A stretch of DNA of 64,000 nucleotides from NCBI RefSeq assembly GCF_037975245.1, contig NC_092574.1, positions 11,493,213 through 11,557,212 on the forward strand, written 5' to 3'. A program made the translations under genes and the position numbers. Each line of letters opens with the position of its first letter. The stretch's first letter is position 1. Under the pieces are notes generated by a model, which did no database searches, was not told the DNA's origin, and worked only from the letters and a program-made list of their open reading frames with translations. The stretch comes from Apostichopus japonicus (Eukaryota; Echinodermata; Holothuroidea; Aspidochirotida; Stichopodidae). Of this stretch, positions 37,087 through 64,000 are shown piece after piece.

Positions 37087-38162
37087 CAGGGCTGAAACCC
37101 TGATTGTCCGAGACGACTAAAAATTCTTTTCGACAACCAAAATCGCATTTGAGGTTGTCCGACGGACGACTAAATTATTTGTGGAAATCTTTAAATTGCT
37201 TGCGTCCAGCGGACACAAACTTTTTGTTGTTGTTGAGAAACAAACCCCAAGTACACTCTCACAACTAGGTCAACGGAAAACATAACAAAACACATTTTTG
37301 ATTGAACATCTTTCATTATTTCTTTTCATAAAACCACAAACTTGTTCTGACAAGAATCAAAAGTTCTCCCACTCCTACAGATCATTGAATTTGTTTGAAA
37401 ATAAATATATCATAACAATCAACCGCAAGGTGCAGGGTTAACAACAATCCATTACGGAGATTTTCATGCTAAAAATAGACAATGATGCGTTACTAAATTT
37501 CCCTTGATGTGATTGGCTAATAGTCCCTCCCGATCGTCTGGAAACATTCTTGCATTTGCAGTGCTCAATGAACACGAAGTAAGTTGTTTAAGAACAATTA
37601 CTTGCAACGCTATATACTTTCCCCTGTGCAGAGATAATTAAGTTTTGGCTATCGTAAATTATGTGTGCACTCAATTATCATAACGTTAGGCCTTGTTGTC
37701 TCATATTTTAACGTACATTTTGACAACAATCACTGGTTATAACAATCACTCTGCATTAAGAGTTGCTAATTTAAAATGCGCTTTCATACCACAGTAGTTT
37801 CTGTTGCAAATTTGTTCGCGGTCCAATAGACCATGTGCTTCAGTAAATTTTATTTTGATGCAACATTCGTACAGCATTCATACATAAATACGATGTATGT
37901 TACAAAATATTTACCAGTGTGTTACCGGTAGTTATAAATGTTAAAGATTGTTTAGACATCCCTTCAAACCGTGGAATAAGACTGAATAAGAATGTTTTTT
38001 TCCACATTCTGGAGCCAATATACCTTGTTATGTAAATTACAAAATTTAATTTGGTCTTTCTTCCCATTTTTATTCGGACAACCAATTTTTTTCCGGACAA
38101 CCAAATTTTGAGTGTAGGTTGCCCGACGGACAAGTTAAAATTTTCTGAAAAAATCAGGCCTG
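37087..38162. mobile_element. Probable non-autonomous hAT-like element, 1.08 kb
   Basis: The left end CAGGGCTGAAACCCTGATT and the right end read in reverse, CAGGCCTGATTTTTTC, resemble hAT termini. Both ends carry subterminal GTTGTCCG and CGACGGAC motifs in inverted orientation (left near 37108-37170, right near 38075-38130). Flanking sequences are acacaaat and cacatata, so no perfect 8-bp duplication is preserved. It lies between flanks that share a short atattcata repeat. No transposase frame is seen. Confidence 0.6.
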
Positions 38163-38370
38163 CACATATATTCATAATAGATAAGCTAATGTCAGTTTTC
38201 TCAGCCACATATATTCATAGATAGGCTAAAATAACGTGTTTCTTATGTATTTTAAGCCACTGATATTCATCGACACATCTGTTATGGAAGGGGTGTAAGC
38301 CACAGATATTCATAGTTAAGTATGTCTCGTATGTATTTGCAGGATTTTCGGATCAAAACACAGGATTTTC

Positions 38371-38474
38371 TTGCGTTCTCGGAAGCTGGATGGATTCATA
38401 AAGGAACCTGCGTATATCAATAAACTGCTTATGCATGACAACCCTCTGCCCGAATAAGGAGGCTCTCTGCCCAT
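38371..38474. repeat. Duplicated segment, copy 2
   Basis: Second copy of 36782-36894, again preceded by minisatellite words (gcaggattttcggatc). It ends just before a possible first exon at 38529. Confidence 0.8.
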
Positions 38475-38528
38475 GCGCCATACCGAACACAAACAATCAA
38501 ACGGCGCCATTTGAATTCCCAAGTTGCC

Positions 38529-38625
38529 ATGGCTACTTTCAAGGGATATCTTTATTTCCAATCTATGTTGTGTCGGATTCTATTTGTCAATCGTGGTGAT
38601 CGACTGGTCTTTTACCTCGTCCTTG
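38529..38625 (+). CDS. Possible first coding exon
   Basis: ATG in good Kozak context (ttgccATGGct), open for 32 codons (MATFKGYLYFQSMLCRILFV and onward), followed by a donor CCTTG|GTAAGT at 38626. The upstream 45 bp contain ggcgccatttg, which resembles a YY1-type initiator element. I do not recognise the protein and found no downstream exon, so this may be chance. Confidence 0.3.
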
Positions 38626-38699
38626 GTAAGTATCTAGGGACAGTAAGGGGACCGTGGGGAAGGAAGGGAACAGATGAAGAAGAAAAACCGTGAGTACAC

Positions 38700-39820
38700 T
38701 TTTACTATACTAAATGTTCCGGATCGTCTTACTAACACTGGAAGAAGTCGCACTCAAAAAATTTAATTAACTACATTGAGACCGCATTTGAGACCCATTT
38801 AAATAATTTATTCAACGGATACGAAACAAAGCTTAATGAATTACAAATTCCAACGTAATTATAAATACCTATTTGTAATTCCAACTAACTACGTATGGGC
38901 AATATAAACCATCTGTTCTATCGATAAAAAAGGGTGCTTAAAACGTATTTAAACTTATTTAAACAATTTTTAAATATATAACTAATTACAAATGTGAAAT
39001 TAAACAAATGTAATCAATGCAAAAAGTGCTTAATTTACTTAAATTCAATTTCCATTACAAATCCTCATAATCTATCTCGCGGATAAGTGGATCAACTTAA
39101 GCCAGCGATTGTAAGACATCTGACATTTCGTTCTCCTTTAAGTTAGGGCACTAAGAGTGTTTTATGTCTTTGGTGTTAGCCGCTGCCCAGTGTCAAGTCC
39201 GTTGGCCAGTTCGTTAAAAGTAAGTTAACTGTTCTATACGTTTATGCCAGCCCGAGAATAAATATAGTCCTACCATTATCATCATTCTGTAAGTCTTGTA
39301 AGTAACATGATTGCACGACAGGTTCTGTAACTCTTTTCGTGGAAATTTGATTCATTGGTTGAAGACGGGACATCACTTAAAGAGAGCGGGAGGGGGGCGT
39401 AGAATATGATGGAACATTTGGACTGCCTGCTCTTGTTTATTTCACTAAGGTTGCACTAGCCTCAGTGTTACACTAAGTCACAATAATGTAACCCCCCTGT
39501 GGTAAAGGCATTAAAATAGCAAATCATCAGTAACTGCGAGTGAATATAGTTCCAGATCTTCTAGGCCACTGAGTCTTCTCTTGATTATATGAAACAGAAG
39601 AAATATGTATGTGATTTTAGTCTAATAACAGATCAAGAGCTTTACTTTGGTTACATCTTTGGGGGAAGATGGGAGGAGTATGACTGAGTTCAGGGGGGGG
39701 GGGGGAGGGGGAGTACGTGAAGTGTCAAGAACAGTGAGCTCTCAGATAATATGATGAAATGTGGCCGAAGAGTCGCGTTTATCCGACATCCCCGTGACTG
39801 AAGTATATTTGAGGGCGTTG
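38700..39820. other. Spacer without recognised gene
   Basis: AT-rich; contains a G run near 39692-39710 and a stub of the SINE head (gagggcgttgtggtcatg) at 39812-39830 at the start of the next array. Confidence 0.55.
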
Positions 39821-39830
39821 TGGTCATGTT

Positions 39831-41345
39831 TCTGTAGATTATTTGATAGCCCTTAAAAAGAGCCGTCAAATTTCTCTTGATTATTTGATGGCCCTTAAAA
39901 AGAGCCGTCAAATTTCTGTGGACTATTTGATGGCCCGTAAAAAAGGCCGTTGAAAAACATATCAACAAATCTTCCTGCTATTTGATAGCCATCAAAAAGA
40001 GCCGTCAAATTTCTGCAGATTATTTGATGGCCTTTAAAAAGAGCCGTCAAATTTCTCTCGATATATTTGATGGCCCTTAAAAAGAGCCGTCAAATTTCTG
40101 TGGACTATTTGATGGCCCGTAAAAAAGGCCGTTGAAAAACATATCAACAAATCTTCCTGCTATTTGATATCCATCAAAAAGAGCCGTCAAATATCTGTAG
40201 ATTATTTGATGGCCTTTAAAAAGAGCCGTCAAATTTCTCACGATTATTTGATGGCCCTTAAAAAGAGCCGTCAAATTTCTCTCGCTCACGACTATTTGAT
40301 GGCCCTTAAAAGAGCCGTTAAATATCTCTCGATAATTTAATGGGCCTTAAAAAAAGCCCTCAAATTTCTCTCGATTATTTCATAGCCCTCAAAACGAGCC
40401 GTCAAATTTCTCTCGATTATTTGATGGCCTGTAAAAAGAGCCGTCAAATTTCTCACGATTATCTGATGGCCTTTAAAAAGAGCCGTCAAATTTCTCACGA
40501 TTTTCTGATGGCTCTTAAAAAGAGCCGTCAAATTTCTCTCGCTCACGACTATTTGATGGCCCTAAAAAGAGCCGTCAAATTTCTCTCGATTATTTGATGG
40601 CCTGTAAAAAGAGCCGTCAAATTTCTCACGATTATTTGATGGCCTTTAAAAAGAGCCGTCAAATTTCTCACGATTATTTGATGGCCCTTAAAAAGAGCCG
40701 TCAAATTTCTCACGACTATTTGATGGCCCGTAAAAAAGACCGTTGATAAACATATCAACAAATCTTCATGCTATTTGATGGCCCTTAAAAGGAGCCGTCA
40801 AATATCTCTCGATAATTTAATGGGCCTTAAAAAAAGCCCTCAAATTTCTCTCGATTATTTCATAGCCCTCAAAAAGAGCCGTCAAATTTCTCTCGATTAT
40901 TTGATGGCCTTTAAAAACAGCCGTCAAATTTCTCACGATTATCTGATGGCCTTTAAAAAGAGCCGTCAAATTTCTCACGATTTTCTGATGGCTCTTAAAA
41001 AGAGCCGTCAAATTTCTCTCGCTCACGACTATTTGATGGCCCTAAAAAGAGCCGTTAAATTTCTCTCGCTCACGACTGTTTGATGGCCCCAAAAAGAGCC
41101 GTCAAATTTCTCTCGATTATTTGATGGCCTTTAAAAAGAGCCGTCAAATGTCTCTCGATTATTTGATGGCCCTTAAAATAGCCGTCAAATATCTCTCGCT
41201 CACGACTATTTGATGGCCCTTAAAAGAGCCGTCAAATTTCTCTCGCTCACGACTATTTGATGGCCCTTAAAAGAGCCGTCAAATATCTCTCGCTCACGAC
41301 TATTTGATGGCCCCTAAAAGAGCCGTCAGATTTCTCACGATTATT
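39831..41345. repeat. Tandem array of about 42-bp hairpin-forming units
   Basis: About three dozen copies of tatttgatggcccttaaa-aagagccgtcaaatttctc. In each unit ATTTGATGGC faces GCCGTCAAAT around a short A/T-rich loop: a 10-bp arm pair with a single T/G mispair, which would be a G-U pair in RNA. A larger unit of about 480 bp is duplicated (40321 and 40801), and a block with aacatatcaacaaatctt recurs at 39957, 40139 and 40749. Open frames on both strands arise from the 42-bp (14-codon) period. Confidence 0.95.
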
Positions 41346-42019
41346 TCATGCACCGTAATTATTACTCGCCTATTAACGATGTTGGCAGGGAAAAACTCCA
41401 CTGATATCTAAGTGCGCTGTTTTCTGGTTGAAATGGGACAGTATTGGCCTTTAGTTTACTTACGCAGAATACAAAGTAGAATGCGTTTCACTTCATAATT
41501 AAGGGAAAAGTGTTAAAACCTCTTGTCAGTAGCACCTTACACTGCTAAACGTGTAAAACGTGCTAGAGTTGGAGACAGGTCAAAGGCGATCATTTATCCG
41601 GCTGTGGTACGTACTAAGCGAGCGCCATCTCCTCTGACTCACATCTACGTTTCCATGTAAAAGTTAACATTCTTTCATGAAGACAAGCAAAACACGCATA
41701 ACTGGGTATAACTCAACTATACAGTGACGTCATTATGAAGCTACTGTCAGGAATTGTTGTGACTACCTAATTTTTAAATTATATTACTATATGATTGATA
41801 TCAGCAATCAAATACAATTATTAACAACAAAAATTGCCTTTAAACTTGGTTTGTGCCATAGAAATTGAAGTAGGGAGAATGACGTAATGTGACGTATACT
41901 GAAGTCACCCATTCGGCTGGTGGCGCTTTGCTCGTGCGGCAAAGAAAGTACCGGTGCGTTATACAAACACTACGTCTTTGACATAACTTAAGTGAGAAAG
42001 TTGACATAAATCACTCGAA
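41346..42019. other. Spacer without recognised gene
   Basis: No motif beyond a TGACGTCA site at 41725-41732. The last 140 bp before the THAP-like fragment look less repetitive and could include its 5' flank. Confidence 0.5.
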
Positions 42020-42094
42020 ATGGTGATATCGTGTGCTGCATTTGGGTTTCAAAATCGTCAAAATGTGGCAGTGGATTGTATAGATAATTCTTAG
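42020..42094 (+). pseudogene. Possible THAP-domain fragment
   Basis: ATG-started frame of 24 codons, MVISCAAFGFQNRQNVAVD and onward, ending in TAG. The start resembles the N-terminus of THAP zinc-finger domains (C-x2-4-C), found in P-element-type transposases and in host regulators. Here the second expected cysteine is Phe and the domain stops early. Too short for certainty. Confidence 0.35.
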
Positions 42095-43150
42095 GAAGCG
42101 ATAGTAGAAGCAATTACATAGGAATCTAATTACTTCACCAGTGTCATCTGCTCAGCTGCTGTATTTGCACTCCCTGGACCCTGGATATAGTTAGCCTTGG
42201 CCCCTAGACCGGTTATGGCTGTCCTTTCTGATGCGATATGACTAAAGCCGAATGACAACAGTTATCACCACCTCATTTTACTTAAAACTGTATCCTTAAA
42301 GATAGTTAGTTCCACATGCCAGAATAACATAGGATGGCGGTTATGATGTCCTGGGCTCATCACTAACAATTAAATACGACGAAAATAGGCTACTATCCAC
42401 TTTGCAACATTAGCATTAAATTGAGAACTGCATGCACAGACTTATATGGAAGTATTACACAAACGTAAAGGTATGTAGGGGGGGGGGGAGGGGGAAGGGA
42501 GGGTTGCTTTTCACGGCAATTTTTCGGGGAAACCAATTACACTATTTGAGTGGAGCACTAAAATAATACAAGCAAGAACAATGTTTGCCATGTGCCTCTA
42601 AGATACCGGAAATGACACTTCCAGACATTAAAAGTTGCTTAAAATGCACTAATTTTATAAATAATAAAATAAATTGAATTAATACGGGCATTAAATAGAA
42701 TTACTACGGGTATTACATAGAATTAATACGGGCATTAAAAAGACCATATTTGTTTAGTTGGCACTGCAACTTTAGTTGCGCAACGTGTAATATACAATGA
42801 TATTAACAAGTTTCCAGCTATTGTGCCGGGCGTGAAGCTTACCCCGTTAGTTCATCCAGAGACACTGATGCGAAATTGTACTTGTCTTCATTCAGGAGTC
42901 TTCCAAGCTTTGAATAGCGTAATGTTCTTCGAAGATTAACAAACCGGTTCAAAGCATTGCGAACTGGTAAAACATCGGATTGTGTGGGAGTGGGAGTCAA
43001 CATTTGTCAATAACCTACAAGTATCATTCGCTTCTCGAAGAAATTCACGCATATATTGTACTTTGCTGTAATGCGTGCCATTGCGTCGTACTTTGCATTC
43101 TACACAGGGGGAGGAAGCTTCCAAAAAGTGGGGGGGGGGCAAAATCAGAG
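42095..43150. other. Spacer with a 22-bp triplet repeat
   Basis: Three 22-bp units (gaattaatacgggcattaaa) occupy 42676-42740, and a G run lies at 42477-42490. At about 43102-43130 a segment aggaagcttccaaaaagtgg is the inverse of one at 44962-44985. No gene recognised. Confidence 0.55.
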
Positions 43151-43154
43151 GGGC

Positions 43155-43298
43155 ACTTTGCTTTATTTACTTTCATTACTTTACTATATTTACATTATAT
43201 AAATTATATTATTTTATTCACTATATACTTTATTTATATTTTTTACTTTATTTACTTTATTACTATATTTACCCTATTTACATTATAACTTTATTTAT
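43155..43298. repeat. TTTAC-type low-complexity tract
   Basis: Same word set as 21.9-23.9 kb, here joined directly to units of the 92-bp hairpin array. Confidence 0.88.
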
Positions 43299-43299
43299 T

Positions 43300-43737
43300 G
43301 AATGTGCCTTAATGTGTATTGGGGATTCTATTAGGGGTCAACTCTTCGACCCCTTATTCTGAAATAGTGGCCCTAGATTGCTATGTTCATGAATGTGCCT
43401 TACTTTGCATTGGGGATTCTATTAGGGGTTAACTCTTTGACCCCTTATACTGAAATTATGTCTGTATGTTGCAGTGTCCCAAGAAATTAGTGATATTTTG
43501 TATTGGGGATTGTATTAGGGGTCAACTCTTCGACCCATTACACTGAAATTATGTCTGTATGTTGCAGTGTCCCAAGAAATTAGTGATATTTTGTATTGGG
43601 GATTCTACTAGGGGTCAACTCTTCGATGCCTTGCACTGAAATATTTAACATAGATTGATATGTTTTCATGAATGTGCCTTACTTTGTATTGGGGATTCTA
43701 TTAGGGGTCAACTCTTCCACCCCTTATACTGAAATAG
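43300..43737. repeat. Second locus of the 92-bp hairpin array
   Basis: Five units with the same type A and type B tails as 28118-32412, in the same orientation. Confidence 0.93.
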
Positions 43738-43741
43738 AATG

Positions 43742-43787
43742 TATAGGGTATATATAGACGTTTGGTCGTCTATATATATACCCTATA
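43742..43787. repeat. Inverted repeat with 19-21-bp arms
   Basis: TATAGGGTATATATAGACG is mirrored by CGTCTATATATATACCCTATA around a TTTGGT loop; the arms differ only by one extra TA. A related string (ggtcgtctatatatataca) lies near 55051. Confidence 0.88.
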
Positions 43788-43965
43788 AATTGTTATATAT
43801 ATATATATAAACCACAACTTATTTTAGAAAAGAAAAGCTAGGCTTGATTTTATCTTGATTCAGTATATAGCTTCTTCTCTTCTTATGATGATGATGATGT
43901 TCATAGTATACATACAAAGAGACAAATAGACACAGACAGAGATATTTTGATTACTTCCAATGCAA

Positions 43966-43971
43966 TTTATT
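43966..43971 (-). terminator. Polyadenylation signal AATAAA of the GH31 gene
   Basis: AATAAA on the minus strand, about 65 nt after the stop codon of the last GH31 exon. Confidence 0.6.
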
Positions 43972-44035
43972 TAGTTCACTGATGCCAATGGATATATCAG
44001 GGTCGGTTGTTACTTCCGGGAGGATCTTCACATGA

Positions 44036-63705
<19,670 letters not shown>

Positions 63706-64000
63706 CTGTAAATTCGACAATTGTAAGATATATAGAAGATGAATTGTACGAATAGACCAGGACTTTGCTGCGTTGTTAATTGAGATTTATCGTTGAGGCT
63801 GATAAATTGAGACCGATTACAGTTGTTTTCTGTTTCGAATCCTTGAAAGTTCCAACATTAATTACGCCTCAACTTTTTTGGATAGAGTTATGAATCTTTG
63901 GAGATTGGGTCGCTGGGGCCTAATTAAAACAACGGCGCATTTGACGCATCCAACAATGCTAACACCTCTAGCCATGAATAAGGAATCGGCACGATCGGCA

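Overview
This window is animal nuclear DNA. It carries one clear protein gene, split by GT-AG introns, and most of the rest is satellite, minisatellite, microsatellite and decayed mobile DNA. The repertoire (Penelope-like element, hAT-type non-autonomous elements with 8-bp target duplications, a tRNA-derived SINE of the kind found in marine invertebrates, a secreted-type GH31 alpha-glucosidase) suggests a marine invertebrate deuterostome, possibly an echinoderm. That placement is an impression, not a proof.

Layout. 1-20.3 kb: a satellite of about 223-bp monomers arranged in 2-, 3- and 4-monomer higher-order units, each holding one copy of a 194-bp foreign segment. Its edge (16.7-20.3 kb) lacks that segment and is more divergent. 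20.4-21.9 kb: a tandemly duplicated segment of about 630 bp. 21.9-23.9 kb: TTTAC-type and AT low-complexity DNA with a repeated hairpin cassette. 24.6-25.4 kb: a tRNA-derived SINE and copies of a roughly 110-bp dispersed unit. 25.7-28.0 kb: a dead Penelope-like element (reverse transcriptase and GIY-YIG remnants, possible hammerhead ribozyme core) split by an 851-bp hAT-type element. 28.1-32.4 kb: a tandem array of about 92-bp units, each with a hairpin. 32.4-39.8 kb: mostly unique-looking DNA with a 21-bp minisatellite, an hAT-like element and two possible small exons. 39.8-41.3 kb: a second hairpin-forming tandem array (about 42-bp unit). 43.1-43.7 kb: a further piece of the 92-bp array.

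44.0-63.7 kb, minus strand: the last 20 exons (698 residues plus stop) of a maltase-glucoamylase/sucrase-isomaltase-like GH31 enzyme. Every junction keeps frame, and both catalytic aspartates are present. The 5' end lies beyond the window. Its introns hold a 3.66-kb TA-flanked terminal-inverted-repeat element, two hAT-type elements with perfect 8-bp target duplications, and three cases where sequence around a 5' splice site has been copied beside the real site. The most striking is a 14-bp minisatellite made of repeated AG|GTATGT donors that starts exactly at the donor of exon 52502-52586.

The recurrent 90-codon open frames in the first 16 kb are not genes: they start at TTG and run across satellite sequence.
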